NCBI GenBank assembly: GCA_964195155.1
Contig: CAXMOP010000059.1
Coordinates: 1-24,360, forward strand
Direction of reading: 5' to 3'
DNA length: 24,360 nucleotides
Source: JACZST01 sp964195155
GTDB taxonomy: Bacteria; Actinomycetota; Acidimicrobiia; Spongiisociales; UBA5794
The stretch's first letter is position 1. Every line of letters begins with the position of its first letter. Positions 6,998 through 14,169 of this stretch are shown in pieces. The notes beneath the pieces were generated by a model. That model was not told where the DNA came from. It saw nothing but the letters and a program-made list of their open reading frames with translations, and did no database searches. The position numbers were made by a program, and so were the translations under genes.

Positions 6998-7956
6998 CAG
7001 ACAACGGCCTCCGGCTCGACGTCGCCGTGCGAACGGAGTGAGAACCCGAGCTCGTCGAGCTTGGCAACGACCTCTTCAAGGGACTTCTGTCCGAAGTTGG
7101 TGATGTTGAGCAGATCGTCTTCGGTCTTCTCAACCAACTCGCCGACCGTCTGGATTTGGGCCCGGCGCAAGCAGTTGCGCGGCCGCTCCGAGAGGTCGAG
7201 CGCCTCGATCGGCAGATCGAGATGTTCCTGGCCGGAGGCTTCGGCTTGCACGATCTCGTCGAGTTCGAGCGCGTCGTAGTCGTCGAGATCGGCAAGGAGC
7301 TCGAACAGGTTGCGCAGCGTGCCGCCGGCCGACGACATCGACTCGTTGGGCGTGACCGAGCCGTCGGTCTCAACGTCGAGGACGAGCTTGTCGAAGTCGG
7401 TCATCTGGCCGACTTGGGTGCTGCCGACCTCATAGGACACTTTGCGCACCGGGGAAAAGATGGAGTCGATCGGGATGATTCCGATGGCATCTCCAGCCTT
7501 GTTTCGCTCGGCGCTGCGGTAACCGACACCCCGACTGACGGTCATCTCGGCCTCGATCTTCCCGGATGAAGACAGCGTGGCCAGATGGGCGTCGCGGTTG
7601 ACGACCTCGACCCCGGCGGGCAGTTTGAGGTCGGCTGCGGTGATGTCGCCCTTGCCCTTTGCCGACAGATAAACGGTCTCCGGATCATCGGTCTCGATGC
7701 GAAGCACGACCTGTTTCAGGTTCAGGATGAAGTCGACGACGTCCTCGACCACGCCTTCCATCGTTGAGAACTCGTGGTCCACTCCCTCGATCCGGACCGA
7801 GGTGATCGCAGCACCCGGGATTCGCGACAGCAGTGTCCTGCGCAGCGTGTTGCCAAGGGTGTAGCCGAATCCCGGCTCGAGCGGTTCGACGATGAACCGG
7901 GAGCGGGTGGCGTTGACGGACTCTTCTTCGACGGTGGGTCGCTGCGTGATCAGCAC
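6997..7956 (-). CDS. rpoA: DNA-directed RNA polymerase alpha subunit
   Basis: RpoA dimerises to scaffold RNA polymerase assembly and its C-terminal domain contacts UP elements and activators. The protein is 319 aa. The N-terminal domain shows E-P-L-E-P-G-F-G-Y-T-L-G-N-T-L-R-R-T-L and later G-V-G-Y. The C-terminal domain (about 245-310) contains L-S-E-R-P-R-N-C-L-R-R-A with the DNA-contacting arginine, and the helix-hairpin-helix L-L-N-I-T-N-F-G-Q-K-S-L. The start is GTG at 7954-7956 (V-L-I-T-Q-R-P), with an AAAGGAAA ribosome site just upstream and a 10-nt gap from rpsD. Normal in all respects. Confidence 0.98.
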   Translation of the reverse strand: MLITQRPTVEEESVNATRSRFIVEPLEPGFGYTLGNTLRRTLLSRIPGAAITSVRIEGVDHEFSTMEGVVEDVVDFILNLKQVVLRIETDDPETVYLSAKGKGDITAADLKLPAGVEVVNRDAHLATLSSSGKIEAEMTVSRGVGYRSAERNKAGDAIGIIPIDSIFSPVRKVSYEVGSTQVGQMTDFDKLVLDVETDGSVTPNESMSSAGGTLRNLFELLADLDDYDALELDEIVQAEASGQEHLDLPIEALDLSERPRNCLRRAQIQTVGELVEKTEDDLLNITNFGQKSLEEVVAKLDELGFSLRSHGDVEPEAVV

Positions 7957-7966
7957 GGGGTTTCCT

Positions 7967-8572
7967 TTACTTCGAGTACAGCTCGACGATGAGCTGTTCC
8001 TGGATGTCGGTATCGATCTGGTCCCTGCTGGGCAGATCCTGGATCGTGATTTTGCGGGATTCGGTGTCGACCTCCATCCAGTCGGGCACCAAGCGGGTGA
8101 GCGTGTCGATGGAGTGCAGGATGGGCAGCACCTCCATGCTGCGCTCCCTGACGGTCACCAATTCGCCGGGGCGGACCTGGTACGACGGGATGTCGACCTT
8201 CTTGCCGTTGACCTGGAAGTGACCGTGGTTGACCAGCTGGCGAGCCTGGGGCCGCGTCCTTGCCAGCCCGGAGCGGTACACCACATTGTCGAGCCGGCTC
8301 TCGAGGATCACGAGCAGGGTGGTTCCGGTAATGCCCGACTGGCGCGCCGCTTCACGGTAGTAGCGGCGGAACTGCTTCTCCAGAACGCCGTACATGAACT
8401 TCAGCTTCTGCTTCTCACGAAGCTGGATCAGGTACTGCGACTCACGCAGCCTGCGCCGACCATGCTCCCCGGGCGGATAGGGACGACGGTCGTAGTACTT
8501 CGCCTTGTTCTCGTCGAGCAACTGGCGGGCGCGGCGGCTGACCTTTGTTCTCGGGCCGGTGTAGCGGGCCAT
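7967..8572 (-). CDS. rpsD: 30S ribosomal protein S4
   Basis: S4 is a primary 16S rRNA binder and in many bacteria the translational regulator of the alpha operon. The 201-residue product starts M-A-R-Y-T-G-P and has the Y-P-P-G-E-H-G-R-R-R loop and the S4 RNA-binding domain at about 92-155 (R-L-D-N-V-V-Y-R-S-G ... V-N-G-K-K-V). The zinc-binding cysteines of the C+ form are absent, so this is the zinc-free type. Its ATG abuts the rpsK stop (0-nt gap). No leader pseudoknot for S4 regulation could be recognised. Confidence 0.98.
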   Translation of the reverse strand: MARYTGPRTKVSRRARQLLDENKAKYYDRRPYPPGEHGRRRLRESQYLIQLREKQKLKFMYGVLEKQFRRYYREAARQSGITGTTLLVILESRLDNVVYRSGLARTRPQARQLVNHGHFQVNGKKVDIPSYQVRPGELVTVRERSMEVLPILHSIDTLTRLVPDWMEVDTESRKITIQDLPSRDQIDTDIQEQLIVELYSK

Positions 8573-9082
8573 CTAGCGGCCCTTCCGCTTCTTCGGGCGG
8601 CATCCGTTGTGCGGTACCGGCGTTACATCCTTGATACTGCCGACCTCCATGCCCATGTTCTGCAAGGTTCTGATCGCTGTTTCCCGGCCCGAGCCGGAAC
8701 CGCGGACGATGACGTCGATCTTTCGAATCCCCATTTCGCCGGCCTTGCGGGCAGCCTGCTCGGCTGCAACCTGTGCGGCATAGGGGGTCGACTTCCTCGA
8801 GCCCTTGAACCCCACCGAGCCGCCGGAGGTCCAGGCCAGCACCTCACCCTTGAGATCGGTGATCGTGATGATGGTGTTATTGAAGCTGGCCTTGATGTGG
8901 GCCTGTGCATGAGATAGCTGGCGCTTTCCCTTGCGCCGGCGCGGTGCTGCGGCGGCGGCCGCTTCGAGGGCCTCGGCATCGAGAGCGGCCTCGGGTGAGG
9001 GCGCCGGCGGTGTCTCGGCGCCGGGCAGCACCTCTTCGGTGACTTCCTCCGGGGCCTCGGTGGTTTCGGGTGGCGTGGTCAT
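8573..9082 (-). CDS. rpsK: 30S ribosomal protein S11 with acidic N-terminal extension
   Basis: S11 forms part of the small-subunit platform near the mRNA exit. The core (about residues 48-169) has A-H-I-K-A-S-F-N-N-T-I-I-T-I-T-D, G-F-K-G-S-R-K-S-T-P-Y-A-A-Q and the C-terminal P-V-P-H-N-G-C-R-P-K-K-R-K. In front of it lies an unusual 45-residue segment rich in Glu, Pro, Thr and Ala that ends in a run of six alanines and a basic R-R-R-K-G-K-R patch; the protein is 169 aa against about 120-135 usually. The ATG is supported by a 1-base overlap with the rpsM stop. An internal GTG (Val15) is a possible but less favoured start, and there is no Met nearer the core. Confidence 0.95.
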   Translation of the reverse strand: MTTPPETTEAPEEVTEEVLPGAETPPAPSPEAALDAEALEAAAAAAPRRRKGKRQLSHAQAHIKASFNNTIITITDLKGEVLAWTSGGSVGFKGSRKSTPYAAQVAAEQAARKAGEMGIRKIDVIVRGSGSGRETAIRTLQNMGMEVGSIKDVTPVPHNGCRPKKRKGR

Positions 9083-9459
9083 TACTTGGTGACTCTCTTC
9101 TTACCGGCAACCGGGGGACGACGGCCCTTGCGCGTCCTGGCGTTGGTGTGGGTGCGCTGGCCGCGTACCGGCAGCCCGCGCCGATGGCGGATGCCCTGGT
9201 AGCTGCCGATCTCGATCTTGCGCTTGATGTTCTGGGAGGTCTCCCGACGCAGATCGCCTTCGACCCGGTAGTTCTCGTCGATGAAATTTCTGATCTCGAG
9301 GACTTCGGAGTCGGCGAGGTCGCGCACCTTGGTGTCGTATGGGATTTCGAGCGCGGTCAATGCTTGCTGAGAGCGAGAACGCCCGATGCCGTGGATGTAG
9401 GTCAAGCCGATTTCGACCCGCTTTTCCCGCGGGAGATCTACTCCTGAGATTCTTGCCAT
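9082..9459 (-). CDS. rpsM: 30S ribosomal protein S13
   Basis: S13 sits in the head of the small subunit, contacts the P-site tRNA and bridges to the large subunit. The 125-residue sequence starts M-A-R-I-S-G-V-D-L-P and has the helix-hairpin-helix region T-Y-I-H-G-I-G-R-S-R and the basic tail R-H-R-R-G-L-P-V-R-G-Q-R-T followed by N-A-R-T-R-K-G. It follows rpmJ by 3 nt and overlaps rpsK by 1 nt. Length and motifs are standard. Confidence 0.98.
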   Translation of the reverse strand: MARISGVDLPREKRVEIGLTYIHGIGRSRSQQALTALEIPYDTKVRDLADSEVLEIRNFIDENYRVEGDLRRETSQNIKRKIEIGSYQGIRHRRGLPVRGQRTHTNARTRKGRRPPVAGKKRVTK

Positions 9460-9462
9460 CGA

Positions 9463-9576
9463 CTACCCCTGACGCTGCTTGTGGCGTGGATTCTCACAGA
9501 TCACCCAAACGCGCCCGTGGCGCCGGATGATGCGGCACTTGTCGCACATCTTCTTTGTGGACGCTGAGACTTTCAT
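9463..9576 (-). CDS. rpmJ: 50S ribosomal protein L36
   Basis: A 37-codon gene encoding L36, the smallest 50S protein. The translation begins M-K-V-S-A-S-T-K-K-M and carries the zinc ribbon set Cys11, Cys14, Cys27 and His32 (C-D-K-C ... V-I-C-E-N-P-R-H-K-Q-R-Q-G), the zinc-binding C+ type. A GAGG ribosome site lies 9 nt before the ATG at 9574-9576. It is the first gene of the alpha transcript: no infA lies upstream, and a promoter is found at 9743-9772. Confidence 0.97.
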   Translation of the reverse strand: MKVSASTKKMCDKCRIIRRHGRVWVICENPRHKQRQG

Positions 9577-9742
9577 CCGATCCTGCCTCGGTTGGCGTGA
9601 CGCCGCGGCGGCCACCGTGGCGGAACCGTGGTCCCGCAGGGAGTCGACCGTCTACACCGACGGCCGAGGCGAACCCGGGCGCCGATATCACCGACGTCGT
9701 TCTTGCATGAGAAAACGAGCCCGTTGCCGGGCCGCAGCCGGG

Positions 9743-9772
9743 ATTGTATAGAGGCTGTGCGCTAATCGGCAA
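9743..9772 (-). promoter_or_regulatory. Promoter of rpmJ-rpsM-rpsK-rpsD-rpoA-rplQ
   Basis: On the minus strand TTGCCG (9772-9767) and TACAAT (9748-9743) are separated by 18 nt, matching four of six and five of six sigma-70-type consensus bases. Transcription would start near 9736, giving a leader of about 160 nt before rpmJ. Its position at the head of the alpha gene string, where the usual read-through from map/infA is broken, supports it. Not tested. Confidence 0.65.
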
Positions 9773-9846
9773 TTACCGGGTCACCCCGACGCCTACCCAG
9801 GGCTCCAGAGCGGATATATGACGCTGCGAACTCTGGGTACGCGGAT

Positions 9847-9883
9847 TTGGGCTTTATGTAACGAACGTGTTACGTTATCGCTC
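9847..9883 (+). promoter_or_regulatory. arsR promoter with overlapping operator, probably leaderless
   Basis: TACGTT at 9871-9876 fits the actinobacterial TAnnnT -10 pattern and ends 7 nt before the ATG at 9884, and no ribosome site is present, so a leaderless transcript is likely. The upstream TTGGGC (9847-9852) is a poor -35. Overlapping the -10 are nested inverted repeats: TAACG/CGTTA (9859-9863 with 9873-9877), GTAAC/GTTAC (9858-9862 with 9869-9873) and AACGT-GTT-ACGTT (9864-9876). This is where an ArsR-type repressor would bind to control its own operon. Confidence 0.6.
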
Positions 9884-10195
9884 ATGGACGCCTACGGAGC
9901 TCTCGCCGACCCCACCAGACGCAGCATCGTGGAGATGCTGACGAGCGGTGAAATGGAAGCCGGTTCGATCGCGGATCGCTTCCCGGTGAGCAGACCGGCG
10001 ATCTCGCGCCACCTTCGGGTGCTGCGGGAATCGGCGCTGGTCCGCTTTAGAAAGGACGGCACCAAGCGCCTCTATCGACTCGACGCAGATGCCCTCAACG
10101 AGGTCACCGCCTGGGCCGAACAGATGCAGGCGTTCTGGAACGACCGGCTCGACGCACTCGAGCGACATCTTGACGAAGACAAGGAGAGAACATGA
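9884..10195 (+). CDS. ArsR-family transcriptional regulator
   Basis: A 103-residue winged-helix repressor. The start is put at ATG 9884 (M-D-A-Y-G-A-L-A-D-P-T-R-R), where the family begins; the frame stays open back to 9818 but that part has no similarity and no ribosome site. The helix-turn-helix spans about 27-53 (S-I-A-D-R-F-P-V-S-R-P-A-I-S-R-H-L-R-V-L), followed by the wing. The C-x-C metal site of metal-sensing ArsR proteins is absent, so metal response is unlikely. The stop overlaps the next start by 4 nt (ATGA). ArsR genes of this non-metal type are often paired with SRPBCC/AHSA1 genes, as here. The inverted repeats upstream suggest autoregulation. Confidence 0.92.
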   Translation: MDAYGALADPTRRSIVEMLTSGEMEAGSIADRFPVSRPAISRHLRVLRESALVRFRKDGTKRLYRLDADALNEVTAWAEQMQAFWNDRLDALERHLDEDKERT

Positions 10196-10668
10196 CCGAC
10201 CAAGGAACCCTTATCCAGGACGGCGACATCGCCACCATCGAATTCAGCCGGCGCCTCACCGCATCGCCGGAGCGGGTGTGGAGCGCCCTCACCGATCCCG
10301 GCGAGCTCGCATCGTGGCTCCGTGAGGCCGGAACCTTCGAGGGTTCCCTCGGCGGAACGCTGTCCCACGACTTCGGCGAGGGCGGCGTCGTCACCGGCGA
10401 GGTGATGGCTTGGGATCCGCCGTCGCTGCTCACCTACACCTGGGTGTTTCCCGATGGGGCGGAATCGTTGGTGACCTTCGAGCTATCGGCCGACGGTGAC
10501 GGGACCCTGCTTCAGCTCACGCACGAGCGGGTGCCGACCCAGACCGCAATGGGTTACACCCCGGGCTGGCACGCATTCCTCGACCGCATTGACGCCCACG
10601 TAACGGGCGCGGCCGTCCCGGCATGGGACGAGCGCATCGAGGTGGTTGGGCCGCTGTACCAGGGCTAG
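10192..10668 (+). CDS. SRPBCC (AHSA1-like) domain protein
   Basis: A 158-residue cytosolic protein with the AHSA1/START-like helix-grip pattern: F-S-R-R-L-T-A-S-P-E-R-V-W-S-A-L-T-D-P at 18-36, then L-A-S-W-L, a G-G-x-L strand, T-Y-T-W-V-F-P-D, and the C-terminal G-W-H-A-F-L-D-R-I helix. Such domains bind hydrophobic ligands or act as small enzymes or stress proteins; the ligand here is unknown. It overlaps arsR by 4 nt and is surely co-transcribed with it. This pair is on the plus strand inside an otherwise minus-strand ribosomal gene string and is convergent with the lipoprotein gene, so it looks like an inserted cassette. Confidence 0.9.
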   Translation: MTDQGTLIQDGDIATIEFSRRLTASPERVWSALTDPGELASWLREAGTFEGSLGGTLSHDFGEGGVVTGEVMAWDPPSLLTYTWVFPDGAESLVTFELSADGDGTLLQLTHERVPTQTAMGYTPGWHAFLDRIDAHVTGAAVPAWDERIEVVGPLYQG

Positions 10669-10777
10669 GACGGCGTTGAACAATGACGAGTGACCTGAGC
10701 CGCCGCTCGATTGAGTATTGCGGTGACTCGGTTTCTCCAGTCAGCGCCGGCACGCTGGAGGACTGCTCAACACCCTC

Positions 10778-11308
10778 CTAGTTCCCTGGTGCCTGGCTGA
10801 TCGAGAGGCAGGCCGTGTCTAACGGCCCCTCGAAGGTGCCATCGAGGCTGTAGCAGTCGCGCAGGATGACGGTCATCACCGACTCCTCGGCCTGCCACGT
10901 CATGTTGCGCACCGTTTGGCCGTCGCCGTGGGGGAACGCCGACTCGCTGGTCAGCCAGGTGCCCCCGCTGCCGGAGGTCCACGAGTCGTAGAACGCCGCT
11001 ATCTCGTCGTAACGATCGGTTGGGTACTCGACGCCGACCGAAGCCCCATTGCCGACGACCACCGAGCTCACGACCACTGCGCCGTCGGGCAAGGGGACCG
11101 TGATCTCATTCGGGACGTCGCCACCCGATCCGATGGAGATCGACCCCTCGTCGGACTCGATGTTGATCGTGACGTCGTCGCCTTCCCCTTCGATTTCGAC
11201 GTTGGCGTTGCCGCCGATCGCCTCCTCGGCGATCTGCTCGGAGATCTGCTCACCGCTGCAGGCGGCGAGGGTCAGTGCCAGGACGAAGATCAGTACCAAC
11301 GGTCTCAA
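10778..11308 (-). CDS. Putative lipoprotein of unknown function
   Basis: A 176-residue protein with a lipoprotein signal peptide: a short basic start, a hydrophobic core and the lipobox L-A-A-C with the lipidated cysteine at 17. The start is TTG at 11306-11308, supported by a GGGGG ribosome site just upstream and by the correct signal length. Residues 25-65 are rich in Glu, Asp, Gly and Ile (V-E-I-E-G-E-G-D-D-V-T-I-N-I-E), a low-complexity acidic segment. The remainder looks like a beta-rich domain with two cysteines near the C-terminus. It lies 99 nt after map with its own likely ribosome site. No family was recognised; membrane anchoring on the outer face is inferred from the lipobox. Confidence 0.85.
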   Translation of the reverse strand: MRPLVLIFVLALTLAACSGEQISEQIAEEAIGGNANVEIEGEGDDVTINIESDEGSISIGSGGDVPNEITVPLPDGAVVVSSVVVGNGASVGVEYPTDRYDEIAAFYDSWTSGSGGTWLTSESAFPHGDGQTVRNMTWQAEESVMTVILRDCYSLDGTFEGPLDTACLSISQAPGN

Positions 11309-11407
11309 AGGAACCCCCTAATTCGATTCGAGGACTCTACCCGGGCTCGTTCCGTGGGCTGGCAGCCCCGGATACGGTATCTGCGAGCCCAGGGGTCCCA
11401 GACCCGC

Positions 11408-12187
11408 CTACAGAGGGACGGGCTCGGGGGTGGTCGAGACGATCGGGCCGTCGTCGGTGATGAGGACGGTGTGCTCGAAGTGCGCGGATATCGAGCCGTC
11501 TGCGGTGACGACGGTCCACTCGTCGTCGAGTACCGAGGTGTCTGGGCCGCCGAGGTTGAACATCGGCTCGATGGCAAGGGCCATCCCCTTCTTGATCTTG
11601 AGCCCGCGCCCCGGGGTGCCGTAGTTGGGCACGTTCGGAGCCTCGTGCATCTGGCGCCCGATGCCGTGTCCCACGTACTCCCTGACCACCCCGTAGCCGA
11701 AGGGCTCGGCAGAATCCTGGATGGCGAATCCGACGTCGCCGAGTCGGTTTCCGACCCGCGCCGCTCGCAGCCCATTCCAGAGCGCCTCTTCCGTGACGTC
11801 GAGGAGCTTCTGGAGCTGATCGGGAAGGGCACCGACCCCAACCGTGAACGCGGCGTCTCCGTGCCAGCCTTCGAAGATGGCACCGGAATCGATGGAGATC
11901 ACATCGCCGTCCCGAAGGGTGTAGTCGTCGGGTATGCCGTGCACGATGGCCGAGTTCGGCGAGGCGCAGATGGTCGCCGGAAAGCCGTGGTAGCCAAGGA
12001 ACGAGGGTCGGCACCCGTGATCCCTGGTGATGTCGGCGGCCACGAGATCGAGTTCCTTGGTCGTAACTCCGGGACCGATGGCAGCGCGCACCGCCTCGTG
12101 GACGGCAGCAACACAGCGGCCGGCGACCATCATCTTGTCAAAGTCTTCCGAGGTCTTCTTGGTGAGCACCTTGCCACTCACCGTCAT
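11408..12187 (-). CDS. map: Type I methionine aminopeptidase
   Basis: Map removes the initiator methionine from new proteins. The 259-residue protein has the pita-bread fold signature with all five metal ligands: Asp100 (S-I-D-S-G-A), Asp111 (W-H-G-D-A-A), His174 (G-H-G-I-G), Glu207 (A-I-E-P) and Glu238 (A-H-F-E-H-T), plus substrate His83 (I-V-H-G). The ATG overlaps the adk stop by 4 nt, the usual secY-adk-map coupling. In most bacteria infA follows; here it is missing and a lipoprotein gene comes next after 99 nt. Confidence 0.98.
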   Translation of the reverse strand: MTVSGKVLTKKTSEDFDKMMVAGRCVAAVHEAVRAAIGPGVTTKELDLVAADITRDHGCRPSFLGYHGFPATICASPNSAIVHGIPDDYTLRDGDVISIDSGAIFEGWHGDAAFTVGVGALPDQLQKLLDVTEEALWNGLRAARVGNRLGDVGFAIQDSAEPFGYGVVREYVGHGIGRQMHEAPNVPNYGTPGRGLKIKKGMALAIEPMFNLGGPDTSVLDDEWTVVTADGSISAHFEHTVLITDDGPIVSTTPEPVPL

Positions 12188-12735
12188 GTGAGCGCTCCCT
12201 GGACTCGGTCGAACACCTCATCGATCGATCCGACGGCGTTCACGCGCACGACCTTGTCGGCGTAGGCGTCGATCAACGGCTCCGTCTCCTCCCGATACAC
12301 CTCGAATCGCCGCCGCACGGTGTCTTCGACGTCGTCGGCACGGCCTTCTTCTGCTCGACCGAGCAGCCGCTCGAGCAACTCTTCCTCGTTGACCTCGAAG
12401 AGCAACATGGCATCGATCGCGCCATCGCCCAACGCGGCCTCGAGAGCTTTCGCCTGAACGATGTTTCTGGGAAAGCCGTCGAGGATGTACCCGCTCGCAG
12501 CATCCTCCCGCGACAGGCGCTCCTCGACCATCGCCACGACGAGATGGTCCGGCACCAGATCGCCTGCGGCCATGATCGACTCGGCCTTCCTGCCGAGCTC
12601 GGTTTCTTCGGCAACCGCTTCACGCAACATCGCGCCAGAAGAGACGTGGGGAACGCCAAGCGCATCGGCAAGTAGCGCGGCCTGGGTCCCCTTTCCGGCC
12701 CCCGGGGGGCCAAGGAACAGAATCCGTCTGCTCAT
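12184..12735 (-). CDS. adk: Adenylate kinase, short form
   Basis: Adk interconverts ATP plus AMP with two ADP. From ATG 12733-12735 the protein is 183 aa and begins M-S-R-R-I-L-F-L-G-P-P-G-A-G-K-G-T, with the P-loop at 9-17. The short G-R-A-D-D-V-E-D-T-V-R-R-R segment in place of a zinc or long LID domain marks the short actinobacterial type. D-G-F-P-R-N (the adenylate kinase signature) is present. The frame is open further upstream to an ATG at 12765, but those ten codons are made of the 7-bp repeat in the secY-adk gap and precede the family start, so they are rejected. Confidence 0.97.
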   Translation of the reverse strand: MSRRILFLGPPGAGKGTQAALLADALGVPHVSSGAMLREAVAEETELGRKAESIMAAGDLVPDHLVVAMVEERLSREDAASGYILDGFPRNIVQAKALEAALGDGAIDAMLLFEVNEEELLERLLGRAEEGRADDVEDTVRRRFEVYREETEPLIDAYADKVVRVNAVGSIDEVFDRVQGALT

Positions 12736-12743
12736 CAGGCCTG

Positions 12744-12778
12744 CTCGCGACTCGCGACTCGGCACTGACGACTCATCA
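12744..12778. repeat. Tandem heptamer array at the secY/adk junction
   Basis: Five head-to-tail 7-bp units: CTCGCGA, CTCGCGA, CTCGGCA, CTGACGA, CTCATCA. On the minus strand they follow the NNNAGTC pattern, with divergence in the middle unit. The last unit contains the secY stop codon (12776-12778), so the array begins inside the secY reading frame end and fills the gap up to adk. Confidence 0.85.
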
Positions 12779-14092
12779 AGCCAGGAACCCCTCGTAGTTC
12801 CTCATCATCAGCTGAGACTCGACCTGTTTCATCGTCTCCAGTGCCACACCGGCGACGATGATGATCGACACGCCGGAGAGCCCGACCGGCACACCCCAGA
12901 ACCAGCCGAGGATCGACGGGAGCACCGTCACGAGGGCCAGATACATGGCGCCGGGGAAGGTGATGCGGCTCAGCACATAGGCGAGGTATTCCTCGGTGGC
13001 CCGTCCCGGCCTGATGCCGGGGATGTACCCACCCTGGCGTTGGATCATCTCGGCCTGCTTCTGCGGGTCGAACTGGATCGCGGTGTAGAAGTAGGTGAAG
13101 AACACGACGAGCAGTGCCAGCAGCCCGATGTACCAAAGACTCGGGGAGAACCCGCCACCCGTGGTGGACAGCAAGTTGTTGTTGATCCAATCCCGGGCGC
13201 TGTTGCCCCAACCGTTGGGCGGGAGCACCGAAGCGAGCAGTGCCGGGAAGTACATGATCGATGTGGCGAAGATCACCGGGATCACCCCGGCCATGTTCAC
13301 CTTCATCGGAATGTAGGTGGTGTTGCCCCCGAGCACCTTGCGCCCGCGGACACGCTTGGAGAACTGCACCGGGATCCGGCGCTGACCCTGTTCGATAAAC
13401 AGGATCCCGACCGTGAGCACCACCATCACGGTGACGATCAGGATGAACACACCGGTCGGTGAGCTGGCCAGCAGGATGCCGAGTTGCGATGGGATCTGCG
13501 AGATGATCGAGATGAAGATCAGTAGCGACATGCCGTTGCCGATGCCGCGTTGGGTGATCAGCTCACCGAACCACATCAGCAGCGCGGTGCCTGCGGTCAT
13601 CGTGATGACGATAATGACCACATTGCCCACGGTGTAGTCGGGAATCAGGTCGATGCCGCCGGTCAGCTGGCCGGAGTGGAACAAGAAGGTGAAGCCGGTG
13701 GCCTGCAGCAGAGCAAGGATCACCGTGAGGTACCTGGTCCACTGGGTGATCAGCTTGCGCCCGGTCTCACCTTCCTCCTGGAGTGCCTGCAAGCGCGGGA
13801 TCACGACGGCAAGCAGCTGAAGGATGATCGAGGCCGTGATGTACGGCATGATCCCGAGGGCGAACACCGAGAGCCGGGTGAGCGCACCACCAGAGAAGAG
13901 GTTGAGCACCCCGATAAACCCCTGGTGGGCGGCCTGCTCGGCGAAGTCGGAGACCGCGCCGACATCGACGCCCGGCACCGGCACCGCCGCCCCGAATCGG
14001 TACAGGGCGAAAATGAACAGCGTGAAGATGATCTTGTTCCGGAGGTCGGAGATCCGGAACGCGTTCCTGGTGGCGGTGAGCATGGCGGTCAT
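12776..14092 (-). CDS. secY: Protein translocase subunit SecY
   Basis: SecY is the channel of the Sec translocon in the cell membrane. The 438-residue protein has ten hydrophobic segments. The N-terminus T-R-N-A-F-R-I-S-D-L-R-N-K-I-I-F-T-L leads into TM1, A-L-Y-R-F-G-A and the plug region follow, S-G-G-A-L-T-R-L-S-V-F-A-L-G-I is the conserved TM2 motif, and the C-terminal tail Q-L-M-M-R-N-Y-E-G-F contacts the ribosome. ATG at 14090-14092 is used; a second ATG three codons later is possible. The ribosome site is weak. Its stop codon is inside a heptamer repeat unit. Confidence 0.98.
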   Translation of the reverse strand: MTAMLTATRNAFRISDLRNKIIFTLFIFALYRFGAAVPVPGVDVGAVSDFAEQAAHQGFIGVLNLFSGGALTRLSVFALGIMPYITASIILQLLAVVIPRLQALQEEGETGRKLITQWTRYLTVILALLQATGFTFLFHSGQLTGGIDLIPDYTVGNVVIIVITMTAGTALLMWFGELITQRGIGNGMSLLIFISIISQIPSQLGILLASSPTGVFILIVTVMVVLTVGILFIEQGQRRIPVQFSKRVRGRKVLGGNTTYIPMKVNMAGVIPVIFATSIMYFPALLASVLPPNGWGNSARDWINNNLLSTTGGGFSPSLWYIGLLALLVVFFTYFYTAIQFDPQKQAEMIQRQGGYIPGIRPGRATEEYLAYVLSRITFPGAMYLALVTVLPSILGWFWGVPVGLSGVSIIIVAGVALETMKQVESQLMMRNYEGFLA

Positions 14093-14148
14093 AGAGATCT
14101 ACCCGCTGAACCTTACAGACGCTGGCAGGTCTTGATCGCGGCCGGTGA

Positions 14149-14169
14149 CTCGCGGCTCGCGACTCACTT
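14149..14169. repeat. Tandem heptamer array at the rplO/secY junction
   Basis: Three 7-bp units in tandem: CTCGCGG, CTCGCGA, CTCACTT. They match the array at the secY/adk junction. The rplO stop codon (14164-14166) lies inside the last unit, repeating the arrangement seen for secY. Confidence 0.8.

Larger units (their letters stand above)
9577..9883. other. Divergent intergenic region, rpmJ / arsR
   Basis: 307 bp with no credible gene. It carries the minus-strand promoter for the alpha operon (9743-9772) and the plus-strand promoter/operator of arsR (9847-9883). The minus transcript would have a leader of about 160 nt. Near its 5' end is a small hairpin GCCCG/CGGGC with a GCAA loop (9719-9732), then a T-rich stretch and no recognised leader family. 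A direct repeat ACCGTGG appears twice near 9613-9630. IF-1 (infA), normally found here, is not encoded in any frame. Confidence 0.7.

Noticed and set aside
9686..9708. Six-codon minus-strand leader peptide with three Arg codons before rpmJ
   Set aside because: No ribosome site and too short to separate from chance.
9818..9883. Longer arsR starting at 9818
   Set aside because: No ribosome site, no similarity in the added part, and it would overrun the operator-like repeats and the -10 box.
10735..10760. CTCCAG/CTGGAG stem between the SRPBCC gene and the lipoprotein gene as a bidirectional terminator
   Set aside because: Only 6 bp with a 14-nt loop and no U-run on either side.
10916..12265. 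449-codon plus-strand open frame
   Set aside because: Antisense to the lipoprotein gene and map, with no recognisable motif.
12736..12765. Upstream start for adk adding ten residues
   Set aside because: The codons are made of the 7-bp repeat and precede the conserved start of the family.
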